The translations under genes and the position numbers were made by a program. DNA of 64,000 nt. Origin: CAKAHY01 sp041848045 (GTDB lineage: Bacteria > Bacillota > Clostridia > Lachnospirales > Lachnospiraceae). Location of the stretch: the NCBI GenBank assembly GCA_041848045.1, contig JBGZHY010000111.1, forward strand, positions 1-64,000. Direction: 5' to 3'. Positions 40,914-50,582 of the stretch are shown one piece after another. Position 1 is the stretch's first letter. Each line of letters begins with the position of its first letter. Below the pieces are notes generated by a model. It did no database searches and was not told the DNA's origin. It saw only the letters and a list, made by a program, of their open reading frames with translations.

Positions 40914-41784
40914 TTTGCGTATAAAGGATAAAAGAGTATTGAGCGTACAGGACATATCCTGCTTCGGAAAATGCTCGCTGACCGTGGCGTTGCCGATTAT
41001 TTCCGCCTGCGGCGTGGAAACGGTGATTTTGCCTTCGGCACTGCTAAGTACCCATACCGGCGGTTTTCAGGGACTTCATATACGGGATTTGTCTGAAGAT
41101 ATGTCTGCCATTGCCGCCCATTGGAAGAGGGAGGGTATTGCCTTTGACGCCCTGTATACGGGATATCTGGGGAAGGAAGAGCAGATAGACCGGGTGTTGG
41201 GGATGCTGCCGGAGTTGTTGTATCCGGAGGCTCTTGTCTTTGTGGATCCGGTAATGGCGGACCACGGCAGACTGTACCGGGGCTTTGACATGGCTTATGT
41301 GGAAAGGATGAAAGCCCTGTGCAAAAAAGCGGATGTTCTCCTGCCGAATATTACGGAAGCCTGTCTGCTGACGGGCTTAGACTATCGGGAGGAATATGAT
41401 AAGGATTACATCGAAAGCCTGCTGGCGGGACTGCGAAAGCTGACAAAGGCCATGCTGGTACTAAAGGGCATACAGTTTGCAAAAGAGCCGGACAGGATAT
41501 ATGTTGCGTTGGAGCAGGTGACAGGGGACGGAAAGGTGCAAAGAAGCTGCATCGGAAAACGGAAGCTGCCCTTTGCCCGCCATGGAACGGGGGACTGCTT
41601 TGCCTCCGTTTTTGTAGGGGCAAGTCTGCGGGGCAGGAAGCCGGAAGAGGCGGCGGAGCTTGCCATGGAGTTTGTTTTACGGAGCATGGAGGCCGGAGCC
41701 GGGGACGAAAAGCACAGATATGGTGTGAAATTTGAAAAAAGTATACCTTATTTGGTGGAAAGCCTGGCTTTAGAAAGACTTTGA
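40906..41784 (+). CDS. pdxK: Pyridoxamine/pyridoxal kinase
   Basis: 292-aa ribokinase-fold enzyme that phosphorylates B6 vitamers. It opens VLSVQDISCFGKCSLTVALP and has LPSALLSTHTGGF, then LVFVDPVMADHG, and the anion-hole motif HGTGDCFASVFVGA near residues 224-237. These match the pyridoxamine kinase group of Clostridia. It overlaps the ttcA-like gene by 8 bases and is the last gene of the rho operon, before an 18-bp hairpin. Confidence 0.9.
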   Translation: MPDLRIKDKRVLSVQDISCFGKCSLTVALPIISACGVETVILPSALLSTHTGGFQGLHIRDLSEDMSAIAAHWKREGIAFDALYTGYLGKEEQIDRVLGMLPELLYPEALVFVDPVMADHGRLYRGFDMAYVERMKALCKKADVLLPNITEACLLTGLDYREEYDKDYIESLLAGLRKLTKAMLVLKGIQFAKEPDRIYVALEQVTGDGKVQRSCIGKRKLPFARHGTGDCFASVFVGASLRGRKPEEAAELAMEFVLRSMEAGAGDEKHRYGVKFEKSIPYLVESLALERL

Positions 41785-41795
41785 TAAAATGTCAC

Positions 41796-41853
41796 AGAAA
41801 TGAAGAAAAGATGGACGAAGCTTATGTTTTTTGTTCATCTTTTCTTCATTTCT
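41796..41853. terminator. Long AT-rich hairpin after pdxK
   Basis: An 18-bp perfect stem (41796-41813 with 41836-41853; left arm AGAAATGAAGAAAAGATG) with a 22-base loop begins 11 bases past the pdxK stop. No T run follows, but the right arm itself is T-rich. It probably ends the rho operon. Confidence 0.55.
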
Positions 41854-42032
41854 AAGGGAAACAAGGGAGGAAATTTCTGTTTCGGAAATAAAAATGCAAG
41901 GATTCAGGTAAACCGATTTCACATTTCTGTGGGAGGGTTGAAGATAAAAAACACGAAGTTGCGAAAAAATTCCTATTTTATCATGCATTTTTTGTCTTAT
42001 CTTTGGTGAAAAAATGATAAAATTAAATTGTA

Positions 42033-42038
42033 TATAAT
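42033..42038 (+). promoter_or_regulatory. -10 box for the surface-protein operon
   Basis: A perfect TATAAT with no good -35 at the usual distance (AT-rich GAAAAA region instead), so activation may be needed. The start site would be near 42045, about 200 bases before the first wall-protein gene. Confidence 0.5.
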
Positions 42039-42053
42039 GGAAAGCAGGTCAAG

Positions 42054-42263
42054 ATGATGAAAGTTAAGGGAATCTTAACTTGTGTGTATACTTATAAAGA
42101 TAAATGGTTTAAAATTTATGTTGAAAGAATACCTATTTTTGCGCTTTGGGGATGTGTTCACGGGATATTTAAACAAAATTTACTTTGTTCATATCTGCGG
42201 AGGGCAAGGAAGGAACTGTCAAATATTTTTAGAGAGGTGCAAGATGAAAGGGAATTTTGTTAG
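42054..42263 (+). CDS. Possible leader ORF overlapping the first wall-protein gene
   Basis: 69 codons starting MMKVKGILTCVYTYKDKWFK, ending 20 bases inside the next gene in another frame. A weak AGG lies 5-8 bases before the two tandem ATG codons, but it would be at the very 5' end of the transcript from the -10 box at 42033. It could couple translation to the wall protein, or be chance. I do not recognise the peptide. Confidence 0.2.
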   Translation: MMKVKGILTCVYTYKDKWFKIYVERIPIFALWGCVHGIFKQNLLCSYLRRARKELSNIFREVQDEREFC

Positions 42264-43851
42264 AGTGTTACTCGCAGCTTCCGCGTTTGCTGCTGTCACA
42301 ACAGTGCCAGTTTTTGCCGCTACTTGGCAGGAAACGGACGGGAAGTGGCAGTATGTGGACGCAAACGGCAATGCTGTGAGTGCGCGCTGGGTTCACACCG
42401 ATACGGCAAGCTATTATATCGGTGACAACGGCTTCATGGTGACGGATACTTTGCTGTATATCAACGAAGATTATTACTGTGTAGATGCAAGCGGTGCCAT
42501 GGTAAAGAACGAGTGGAGACAGTTTACGGACGAGCTGGGTGAAAGCAGCTGGTATTATTTCGGGGCGGACGGCAAAGCTTTCCGCAACAAAACCAACAAG
42601 CTGACGCCAAAGACGGTAGGTGAGCACAAATACGGTTTCTCAACGGATGCCAAGATGCTGACGGGCTTTGTGGGAGAGGACGGAGAAGTTCTGCTCAGCA
42701 CGGATGCGTACAGCTTCTTAAGTGCAAAGTATTACTTCAATGCGGAGGGTGTGATGCATGTCTCTCAGTGGCTGGAGGTAAGCACCATGCTGGAGCCGGA
42801 CATGCGTTCCCAGTTGGGCATGAAGGATTACTCCAATTACGCGCAGATGTGGATGTACTTTGATGAGAACGGCAAGCTGGTAAAGGCAAAGGATGATTCC
42901 AAAGCAAAGGTAATGACCATCAACGGTAAAGATTATGCCTTTGATGAAAACGGTATTATGATGCCGGGCTTTTCTTTGAACAATGCAACGGTATCCATTG
43001 TCAATACGGCAACCTCTTCCAATGCCATCCGTGTGGCGGAGGATGATATGGACGGTGCTCTGATTAAGAACAGGTGGACCTGGGCGGTACCGACCAACAT
43101 CATGGATGAGGAGGAGTTTGACGACCAGGAATACAGCTGGTGGAGAAGCGATGCTACAGGTAAGCTGATTAAGAACGGCATTCACACCGTAAACGGCAGG
43201 AAGTACGCTTTTGACAAAATGGGGCGTATGGAAACCGGCTTCGTGATTATGCTGGAGAACGGCAAGTTTGGTATCCAGTATGATATGGACGAGTGGAACA
43301 GAGCAGACTTTTTGCATCCTTTAAGTGACAGCGTAATACCGGGACTGGATAGAGGAAATCTTTACGTATTCAATGCCGATGAGTTTAATGACGGCTCCCT
43401 GATGCACAGCGGTGAGTTCAAGGTGGTGTTAAATGACGAAGAAGTAATCTTCGGCGCAGGAACAAGCGGAAGGGTATACGGAAATAAGGGAACGCTGCAG
43501 AAGGTAAAGCGCAAGTATTACTACAACGGTATGCGCCTGGATGCTAACGATGACTTGGCTTACGGTGTGATCGACACCAATACTTCCGCCAATGTTACGG
43601 ATTATGTAGTGGTGGATACGGAAGGTCAGATCATCAAGGGCAAGAGAGTGGTGCAGGACGGCGAGGGCTACTGGATTGTGATTCAAAACGGTAAGTTCGT
43701 TGCAAGATTGGGTGATGCGGACAAACCTAGATGGTACAAGGGGAGATACTGGAGATATGACAGCAGCTTAAAGGGAACAGCCAGATACGTAAGCCCTGTC
43801 GTATATTCCGTTGACAATATCGAAGGCGATTTTGTTGTTTTCGAGCATTAA
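42244..43851 (+). CDS. Secreted protein with cell-wall-binding-like repeats
   Basis: 535 aa. The signal peptide MKGNFVRVLLAASAFAAVTT ends around VFAA. The mature protein is a chain of short aromatic-Gly repeats of the choline-binding/glucan-binding kind: WQETDGKWQYVDANGNAV, WYYFGADGKAF, YAFDENGIMMPGF, KYAFDKMGRMETGF. No LPXTG motif or membrane tail is present, so attachment would be non-covalent through these repeats. The ATG at 42244 follows AGAGAGGTGCAAG; the frame is open further upstream with no better start. It is first of three secreted-protein genes; the next starts 21 bases later. Confidence 0.8.
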   Translation: MKGNFVRVLLAASAFAAVTTVPVFAATWQETDGKWQYVDANGNAVSARWVHTDTASYYIGDNGFMVTDTLLYINEDYYCVDASGAMVKNEWRQFTDELGESSWYYFGADGKAFRNKTNKLTPKTVGEHKYGFSTDAKMLTGFVGEDGEVLLSTDAYSFLSAKYYFNAEGVMHVSQWLEVSTMLEPDMRSQLGMKDYSNYAQMWMYFDENGKLVKAKDDSKAKVMTINGKDYAFDENGIMMPGFSLNNATVSIVNTATSSNAIRVAEDDMDGALIKNRWTWAVPTNIMDEEEFDDQEYSWWRSDATGKLIKNGIHTVNGRKYAFDKMGRMETGFVIMLENGKFGIQYDMDEWNRADFLHPLSDSVIPGLDRGNLYVFNADEFNDGSLMHSGEFKVVLNDEEVIFGAGTSGRVYGNKGTLQKVKRKYYYNGMRLDANDDLAYGVIDTNTSANVTDYVVVDTEGQIIKGKRVVQDGEGYWIVIQNGKFVARLGDADKPRWYKGRYWRYDSSLKGTARYVSPVVYSVDNIEGDFVVFEH

Positions 43852-43872
43852 ATGTTAGGAGTGTAATAGTAT

Positions 43873-46800
43873 ATGAGAAGAAAGATTTTGGGGGTAAAGA
43901 GAGCGGCGGCAGCCCTGCTGACTTGCGCAATGGTCTTGCAGGCGCCTTTCGCCGTTTTGGCAGGTCCGGATACGAATCCTTACCGTACGGTATTGGAAAG
44001 CGATACGGGCTTGATTGACGGTCAGCCGGGAGAGGGTATGGCGCATAAGCACTACTACGGCGGTACCTACAGCGACAACACGACCCAGGCGCCGGCATCT
44101 GTGGGAAGGCTTCAGGTTGCGGCTTCCTACGGCAACGGCAATACCACAGCCTATAAGTTCGGCTGGATAAGGCAAGGATCTTCCGGAAGTTTCCTGGGCT
44201 GGAAGTTTGACTTTAACGGCATCATTGACAAAACGGTTCTAAGTACGGAGCCGACGCAGGAAACGGAGGAGGCTTATTATATCTCCGATCAGGGAAAGCA
44301 AGGCGCCTTATCCATTACGTATCCGTCCAGTGACCCGCAGGGCTTTAACACCACCCTGGGCTACGGGGTGAGACAGGGTACGGCTCAGGGCGGCAACAGC
44401 AATCAGCCGGCGAGCACCATCGACATGGCGGTATCCACCAAGCAGATGGGTACCCTGCAGACCAAGCGTTCCGCCTATAGCGGATCGACCACCTTTTATC
44501 CGGAAATGGACGGAGAGTGGCGTAACGGCGAGGCCATCAAGGTCTATGATAACGGTCAGGATATGAAGCTGGAGGTAAGGCTTTCCGTTAAGCCAAGCCC
44601 GGATAAAAAGTATATTTTGACGGAATACACCGTATACAACGCAAATACAAATGTAAGTGAAACCAATCCTAAGATTGTGGATGCGGGACGAACAGACGGG
44701 GGACGTACGGTATGGTTCTCTGCAGGAACGGACATCATGATTGCACAGGATGACGGCGCAGCGGTCTGGTCCACGGAAAAGACCGGTACGGGAAACAAAA
44801 TAGAGGGTCTGCACGGACAGTCCAATAACGGGGCGACCTATACCCTGGGCTCCTTTGACCTCTTAACCTACCACCCGCAGATGAGTCTGGGTATCCAAAA
44901 AAGAGATGCCTCCGACCCTTCCAAGCTGACCACTTGGGTAGGGCATTATAGAGACTTTACTCAGAATTATTATACGGACTTACCGGCGACATCCTATATG
45001 CCGAATGGAACCAATAATGCACTGGATTCCGGTCTGGCGTATTCCATGCGCTTTGACCTCCTTCCGGGAGAAACCAAGACCGGTACCTTTGCCTGGTCTA
45101 TGAAGGGGCCGACCTACTATGTGGATCCGGTAAACGGAAATGACAGCAGCGGCAACGGTCACATGGGTAATCCATATAAGAGCATTAAGCAGGCATTGCA
45201 GACCATCGGCAACAGAACGCCGGAAATCGTCTTCATCAATGTCATGGGAGATATTGAGGTGGCTGAAACCCTGACGATACCGGCAGGAAAGGATATTACC
45301 ATTTCCACCACGGACTATGTCAAGGATCCTTCCTCCAATTCAAAGGTAGCGGCATATCCGATTCTTCTGGATAGCAACAATGTAAGAAGCAATCAGGTCA
45401 GCATTAAGAGAGCGGCAGGCTTTAACGGGGATATGTTTAAGCTTGGCAACGCAAGTTCCGCTCTGCGTCTGACGGACATCATCTTAGACGGTAGCGCCAA
45501 CGATACCACGACCGGCGCTCTGGTAAACGCTACGGCAGGTTTGGTGGATTTACAGACCGGTGCCGTATTAAAGAATAACAAGATTAACAAGCTTCCGGAG
45601 AGCTTTACGGATACTAACGGCAACGGACAGTATGATGCGGGCGAGAGCTTTACGGATACCAACGGTAACGGCGCCTGGGACGATTTTGCCTTTGCGGCAT
45701 CCGCCGTAGAAATCAGCGGTACGGCGAACTTCTCCATGTCTACCGGCGGTGAGATTACCGGCAATACCTCTTATCAGGGTGCGGCGGTAAGAAAGCAGGG
45801 TACAGGAAGCTTTACCTTGGGCGACTCCAGAAACTCTGAAAGCCAGGAGGTTCCGGTGCTGATTCACAACAATGTGAATGCCACCGGCGGCAAGGCAAAT
45901 ACCCAGCTGGCGGTAACAAAGTCTGAAGCAGGTGTGGTTACAGGAGCGGAAAATAAGATTAAGGTGTTGAGCGGCTTGACCTCTTATTCCAACATCGGTA
46001 TCGGAACCATGTCCTCACCGGAAAAGCAGACTGTGCCGATTCCGGTAGTGGAATATGCAAGCGGTTTATCCGTGATTCCGTATTCCGTAACCAATTTCCC
46101 GGCAGACAAGGCTCCGGGTCAGTGGACAGAAGGCGATACAAGAGAGTATATTGATTTGTATGCCAGCGAATATGCTTATAAGGTAGATTATGTCAGAGCG
46201 GATAACGGCGCGAGCCTGGCAAGCTCCGACAGTGCAAGATATGTGGTAGGTAAGCCGATCAGTGTGGCACCGAAGGATTTGACGGCTCAGGGCTATATCT
46301 ACTCCACCCAGGAAATCACACCGGCTAACCACGGTCTGTCCGTGGATACCCAGGGCAGAATCCAGGGCTATATGCCGAGTGATAACCTGAATATTATTTA
46401 CAAATATGTGAAGAATGCGGGAATTGCCAAATTCTTTAAAAATGACGGCAGCGGAACGGTGACGGAAGTGGTTTCCGCAGCGGGAGCAGTGCCGACGGCA
46501 TCCCTGCCGGCAGCCAGCAGAACGGGATATACCCTCAGAGGCTGGTATGAGATGACAGATGTGAACGGGGACGGCAACTATACGGCGGGAACGGATACCC
46601 TGGCAGCTACACCGATTACGGAGAGCCAGTGGAGCACTACGCCGGTGCAGCTGGGAACCAAGTACTATGTGGCACAGTGGGATATAGCACCGGATACTTA
46701 TCTATACGATGTGAAGTACCAGAACAACAACAGTTCCATGCCGATTACCTTTAAATCAGAGGTGCTGAACAAGCGTTATTTGGACAGCCTGACGGCAGCG

Positions 46801-49800
46801 CCGATTACGGTTCCGGGTTATGTAAGACTGACCCAGTCCGTTATTCCAAGGAGTGCAGGAACCTTCACGAGCGGTACTTTTACAGGCACTATGCCGATGG
46901 GCGCGGTAAATGTATTGTATAAGTACAAAGTAGACCCGGCAACCAGATTTACCTTCAAGGTAGAGCATGTGGACGGCAGCGGCGCAGACGTAGATACCGC
47001 AAGAACCGTTTTAAGACCGGCGGAAACCCGTGTAACGGCAGAGCCGATGAACTCTATTGCCTATACCCTGCAGAGCAAGAGCATTGTGCTGGGTGATACG
47101 GCAACGGCACCGATTATGAAGATTTCCGATATGGTGCCTACAGGAGAAACCGTAGGCTTTGACGCGGATGGCAGGTTTGTGGGTTATATGCCGAATCAGG
47201 ATGTAACCGTTCGCTATGTATACAGACCTTCTTCCGACTATTATGTAGTACAGAAGTTTATCGATACGACAAATAATGAAAGAATCGGCAATGTAGAGGC
47301 TCATCGCTTCAATATCGGTGACAACATCAACCTGCCGTTTGCCGGAAAGTACGGTTATACCTTCGGTTCCGGAACGGTAGATAAGCCGGCAGCGGGAAGC
47401 TTCAGCGGCTCAAGCTTTACCGGTACCATGATTGGCAGCAATGTGAATCTGACTTATAACTTAAACAGAGATCCTGCTTTCTGGAAGACGGTGAACTATC
47501 AGGTAGCGGCGGCGCCTTATGATAAGGGAAGCGTAAGCGGCGTAACAAGCGCAAGCTTCTTGAAAAATGACGGCAGCACGGAGGGACAGGCACAGGCTCA
47601 TACCTTTGCAAAGATCAAAGAGCTTGGCAATGTGGCGACAGCTACCGCAAACCCTGCGCCATACTATAAGTTTGACGGCTGGTATAAGGATGCGGCAGGA
47701 ACGGTTCGGGTAACGGATGATATGACCTTCGACGCAGACGTGACCCTGTATGCAAAATTCGTAGAGGATCCGGCTTACTGGATAGATATTCATTTTGCGG
47801 AAAATGCACACGGAAGCGTAACGGGCGCAAGAAGCCTGCATACCTATTATGACCACACCTGGGGCAATATTACGGCACCGGCAGTTACACCGGAGGTAAA
47901 CTACCTCTTCGATAAGTGGACGGTGGACGGAGCAAATGTAAGCAGCTCCACAGCTTTGGAGAACGGAAAGACCTATTATGCAAACTTCAAGAAGGACCCT
48001 GCAGTTTGGGGTACGGAAGTGGGACATGCAAACCCTGTAGGCAGCTTGATGGATAACGGTAAGGGCCAGATCAAGGTGAACGGCGTATACGCAGGTAACG
48101 TATATGTGGTAACAGACTTGGACGGCACGGTAATCGATGTGATTCAGGCGCCGGCAGACGGCAGTATCAACTTTACGGATTTGTATCCGGGAACACGTTA
48201 TAACGTATATGAAGGAACACCGGATACTACGGTTGCCAAGGGAGCAAATATTTCCACGGCAACGGGAACACAGATCAGCGCACCGAAGGAGGTTTTGATT
48301 CCGGCGGTGGGCAGCAACTACAATGTAGGCTATGACCCGAGCAACGACGGAAAGGTACAGATCGTTGTTAATCCGGCAGATCCGGATTCCGATTATGCCT
48401 TGATTGACGAAAACGGCAATGTGGTACCGTATACCGACTCTGATAACGGCTGGAAGCATGCAACGGATCCGAGCAATCCAAGAGTAGTCTTTGACAACCT
48501 TGATCCGAATGCAACCTATACCGTAGTGGCAAGAAAGAAGGGTGATACCACAAAGGCACCGCATGATAAGCTGCCGGAGGGTACAGCCATCATCGCAAAC
48601 CCTGGCGATGAGTTTGAAGTTCCGAAGTATATTGTAGAAACCAAGGGCGGTATTGTAGAGGCGGTAGGCGATGTGACAGTCGGCACCGGTAGATATACCG
48701 AAGCCAAGAGAGGCGAACTGGTTAAGATTCATGCAGAAGCGACGGATGCAAACGGCAATGCCTTCAAGTATTGGATTGTGATGAACGGACAGAACAGTGC
48801 CGTGGTAGGACGTATTCCTAGCCAGGATTTCCAGTTCACGATGGAAGCTAGTAACATTGTATTAAAGGCAGTTTATGAAAGAGCCGCAACACAGCCGTCT
48901 ACGGCAATCGTGGAGGAGGAAATCAGAGGCGGAAACGCAGGCGATTTCGCCTTGAATCCGGATACGATTGCACGTTTGGAAAGCGAGCTGACTACAGATG
49001 CCGACAGAACCTTGATGGATGTCAACGGCGCAGATGTAAGGTATAAGCTGGTATTCAATAAGCGTGAGGCAAGCGGAGCGGAAAAAACAGCGGTGAAGGC
49101 GGTGTCCGAATCCGGCTTGAATCATGAGGATGCACATACGGCGGCATGGGCATTGGATATTTTTGCCGAGCGCTATGTAGACGGAAGACTGGTGGCAAGA
49201 GCGACGGCCTCCGATGCGGCAGTGGCGGCAGTGGTACAGTTGAATGCAAAAGACCTTGATATGCTGGATTATGAGCTGTTTGACGTAACGGACAGCCTTG
49301 TACCGCCGATATATACGGCGCCGGATTACAATCCGGAGGAAACCGCAGGCCTGTTCGAGTTTGACGGTAATGTAAACCACAGCTATGTTTTGGTATACTC
49401 CAAGGCCTTCAAGCTGAGCTTTGTAGATAACAACCCTGTATTGGATCATTTGCATCTGAATGATTTGAGCAGAAACTTCTTTAAGAAGATTAAGATCAGA
49501 AGAAATGAAGCCGTGACAGATGCGGATTACAGCTTCAGCTATGCGGATGTCCTTGCTTATGCGGACGGGGCAACACCGGTGGCTTTGGTAACGCCGTTTG
49601 AGGATATCTACGGAACCCAGTATGACTACGTAAACTGGAGCACCAAAAATATGCCGACAGACATCGCGGTATTTAATCTGGATACCCAGATTAAGAAGCA
49701 TACGGTGGTATACGCATACTATGACAACAACAGACCGCAGGTACAGCAGGCAAGAACAGACCTGACAAACCTGATCGGAGAAGCGGAAACCTTTGCGGAC

Positions 49801-50565
49801 GATCCGTTTGTGAAGGCGGCAGATTTGGCAGCGCTGCGTACAGAAATTGAAAACGCAAAGGCAGTACTGGCAAAGATGCGGGACGATGCGGCAGGCAACC
49901 TAAGACAGGCAAACTATGCAGAGCTGCAGGCGGCGTTTGACAGCTTAAAGGCTCTCTTAGACAGACTGAAAGCGGAGGCGGACGCAGCGAGAAGCAATTA
50001 TACCTCAAGAACCGGCGGCGGTTCCGGCGGTGGCGGCGGTTCTGCGGGAAGAGGTAAAGGAACCACGGCAAGACCTTTGGAAGCAACGGCTGAAAAGACC
50101 TTTACCCTGGGTGTAAACGGTACATGGCAGCAGGATCCGGCAACAGGCAAATACCAATACCTGATTTATGGCGGAATGCCGTTAAACAACACCTGGGGCA
50201 AGATTCAGCATGCGGATGAGAGCGGCAAACTGGTAACCGACTGGTACTTCTTTGACGATAAGTCCAATATGGTAACCGGCTGGTACAGGGATGCAAAGAC
50301 CAATACCTGGTATTTCTTAAGCACGGAAGCAGGCAAGAACAACGGTAAGATGCTGATGGGCTGGCTCAAGGATGCCAAGGGTGACTGGTACTTCCTGGAT
50401 CCTGAAAGCGGCGCAATGCGCAGAGGCTGGAACCTCATCGGCGATAAGTGGTATTACTTTGCAACAAGCAATACTGCTGACGGCAGAGCGGAAGGTTCCC
50501 TGTATGTCAACACCACAACCCCTGACGGCTACAAAGTAAATGCCAATGGCGAGTGGGTACAATAG
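43873..50565 (+). CDS. Giant secreted multidomain surface protein with beta-helix and wall repeats
   Basis: 2230 aa. Signal peptide at residues 1-33. An N-terminal region of about 380 residues is unrecognised. From about 412 (TYYVDPVNGNDSSGNGHMGN) a right-handed beta-helix-like domain runs to about 720 and carries two tandem calcium-loop-like motifs, SFTDTNGNGQYDAGE and SFTDTNGNGAWDD, at 577-605. MucBP-like and Listeria-Bacteroides-type repeats follow (about 767-1370; for example RTGYTLRGWYE and YKFDGWYKDAAG). After several beta domains and a helical stretch comes a Gly-rich linker (about 2045-2060). Wall-binding repeats (TWYFLSTEAGKNNGKMLMGW) end the protein. It is probably an adhesin or glycan-acting surface protein. 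Confidence 0.82.
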   Translation: MRRKILGVKRAAAALLTCAMVLQAPFAVLAGPDTNPYRTVLESDTGLIDGQPGEGMAHKHYYGGTYSDNTTQAPASVGRLQVAASYGNGNTTAYKFGWIRQGSSGSFLGWKFDFNGIIDKTVLSTEPTQETEEAYYISDQGKQGALSITYPSSDPQGFNTTLGYGVRQGTAQGGNSNQPASTIDMAVSTKQMGTLQTKRSAYSGSTTFYPEMDGEWRNGEAIKVYDNGQDMKLEVRLSVKPSPDKKYILTEYTVYNANTNVSETNPKIVDAGRTDGGRTVWFSAGTDIMIAQDDGAAVWSTEKTGTGNKIEGLHGQSNNGATYTLGSFDLLTYHPQMSLGIQKRDASDPSKLTTWVGHYRDFTQNYYTDLPATSYMPNGTNNALDSGLAYSMRFDLLPGETKTGTFAWSMKGPTYYVDPVNGNDSSGNGHMGNPYKSIKQALQTIGNRTPEIVFINVMGDIEVAETLTIPAGKDITISTTDYVKDPSSNSKVAAYPILLDSNNVRSNQVSIKRAAGFNGDMFKLGNASSALRLTDIILDGSANDTTTGALVNATAGLVDLQTGAVLKNNKINKLPESFTDTNGNGQYDAGESFTDTNGNGAWDDFAFAASAVEISGTANFSMSTGGEITGNTSYQGAAVRKQGTGSFTLGDSRNSESQEVPVLIHNNVNATGGKANTQLAVTKSEAGVVTGAENKIKVLSGLTSYSNIGIGTMSSPEKQTVPIPVVEYASGLSVIPYSVTNFPADKAPGQWTEGDTREYIDLYASEYAYKVDYVRADNGASLASSDSARYVVGKPISVAPKDLTAQGYIYSTQEITPANHGLSVDTQGRIQGYMPSDNLNIIYKYVKNAGIAKFFKNDGSGTVTEVVSAAGAVPTASLPAASRTGYTLRGWYEMTDVNGDGNYTAGTDTLAATPITESQWSTTPVQLGTKYYVAQWDIAPDTYLYDVKYQNNNSSMPITFKSEVLNKRYLDSLTAAPITVPGYVRLTQSVIPRSAGTFTSGTFTGTMPMGAVNVLYKYKVDPATRFTFKVEHVDGSGADVDTARTVLRPAETRVTAEPMNSIAYTLQSKSIVLGDTATAPIMKISDMVPTGETVGFDADGRFVGYMPNQDVTVRYVYRPSSDYYVVQKFIDTTNNERIGNVEAHRFNIGDNINLPFAGKYGYTFGSGTVDKPAAGSFSGSSFTGTMIGSNVNLTYNLNRDPAFWKTVNYQVAAAPYDKGSVSGVTSASFLKNDGSTEGQAQAHTFAKIKELGNVATATANPAPYYKFDGWYKDAAGTVRVTDDMTFDADVTLYAKFVEDPAYWIDIHFAENAHGSVTGARSLHTYYDHTWGNITAPAVTPEVNYLFDKWTVDGANVSSSTALENGKTYYANFKKDPAVWGTEVGHANPVGSLMDNGKGQIKVNGVYAGNVYVVTDLDGTVIDVIQAPADGSINFTDLYPGTRYNVYEGTPDTTVAKGANISTATGTQISAPKEVLIPAVGSNYNVGYDPSNDGKVQIVVNPADPDSDYALIDENGNVVPYTDSDNGWKHATDPSNPRVVFDNLDPNATYTVVARKKGDTTKAPHDKLPEGTAIIANPGDEFEVPKYIVETKGGIVEAVGDVTVGTGRYTEAKRGELVKIHAEATDANGNAFKYWIVMNGQNSAVVGRIPSQDFQFTMEASNIVLKAVYERAATQPSTAIVEEEIRGGNAGDFALNPDTIARLESELTTDADRTLMDVNGADVRYKLVFNKREASGAEKTAVKAVSESGLNHEDAHTAAWALDIFAERYVDGRLVARATASDAAVAAVVQLNAKDLDMLDYELFDVTDSLVPPIYTAPDYNPEETAGLFEFDGNVNHSYVLVYSKAFKLSFVDNNPVLDHLHLNDLSRNFFKKIKIRRNEAVTDADYSFSYADVLAYADGATPVALVTPFEDIYGTQYDYVNWSTKNMPTDIAVFNLDTQIKKHTVVYAYYDNNRPQVQQARTDLTNLIGEAETFADDPFVKAADLAALRTEIENAKAVLAKMRDDAAGNLRQANYAELQAAFDSLKALLDRLKAEADAARSNYTSRTGGGSGGGGGSAGRGKGTTARPLEATAEKTFTLGVNGTWQQDPATGKYQYLIYGGMPLNNTWGKIQHADESGKLVTDWYFFDDKSNMVTGWYRDAKTNTWYFLSTEAGKNNGKMLMGWLKDAKGDWYFLDPESGAMRRGWNLIGDKWYYFATSNTADGRAEGSLYVNTTTPDGYKVNANGEWVQ
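45601..45684 (+). repeat. Tandem 45-base coding repeat (calcium-loop-like)
   Basis: Two in-frame copies beginning AGCTTTACGGATAC start at 45601 and 45646, exactly 45 bases apart. Both encode SFTDTNGNG followed by an acidic segment, a DxNxNG calcium-binding-type loop. Confidence 0.75.
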
Positions 50566-50582
50566 AGTAATAAAGGAAGGCA

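Larger units (their letters stand above)
41785..42243. other. Structured intergenic region before the surface-protein operon
   Basis: 459 bases without a certain gene. It holds an 18-bp hairpin at 41796-41853, three copies of ATTTCTGT or its complement (41795-41802 inverted, 41873-41880 and 41923-41930 direct), a -10 box at 42033, a small inverted repeat AGTTAAG/CTTAACT at 42062-42080, and a leader of about 200 bases. I found no match to the conserved core of the c-di-GMP riboswitch. Confidence 0.6.

Noticed and set aside
41880..42243. Possible c-di-GMP riboswitch upstream of the surface proteins
   Set aside because: I looked for the conserved GEMM core elements, such as the GCAAACC and GACGCAAAG segments, and did not find them. 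The leader is long but unassigned.
47461..48732. 423-codon open frame on the minus strand inside the giant surface-protein gene
   Set aside because: It is antisense to a clearly coding frame, is very rich in Cys, Arg and His with no recognisable motif, and has no ribosome site. It is a by-product of the codon use on the plus strand.
49980..50060. GGCGGC-rich stretch near the end of the giant gene as a possible structural DNA element
   Set aside because: It encodes a Gly-rich linker before the wall repeats, and the same layout appears in the paralogue at about 54470-54520.
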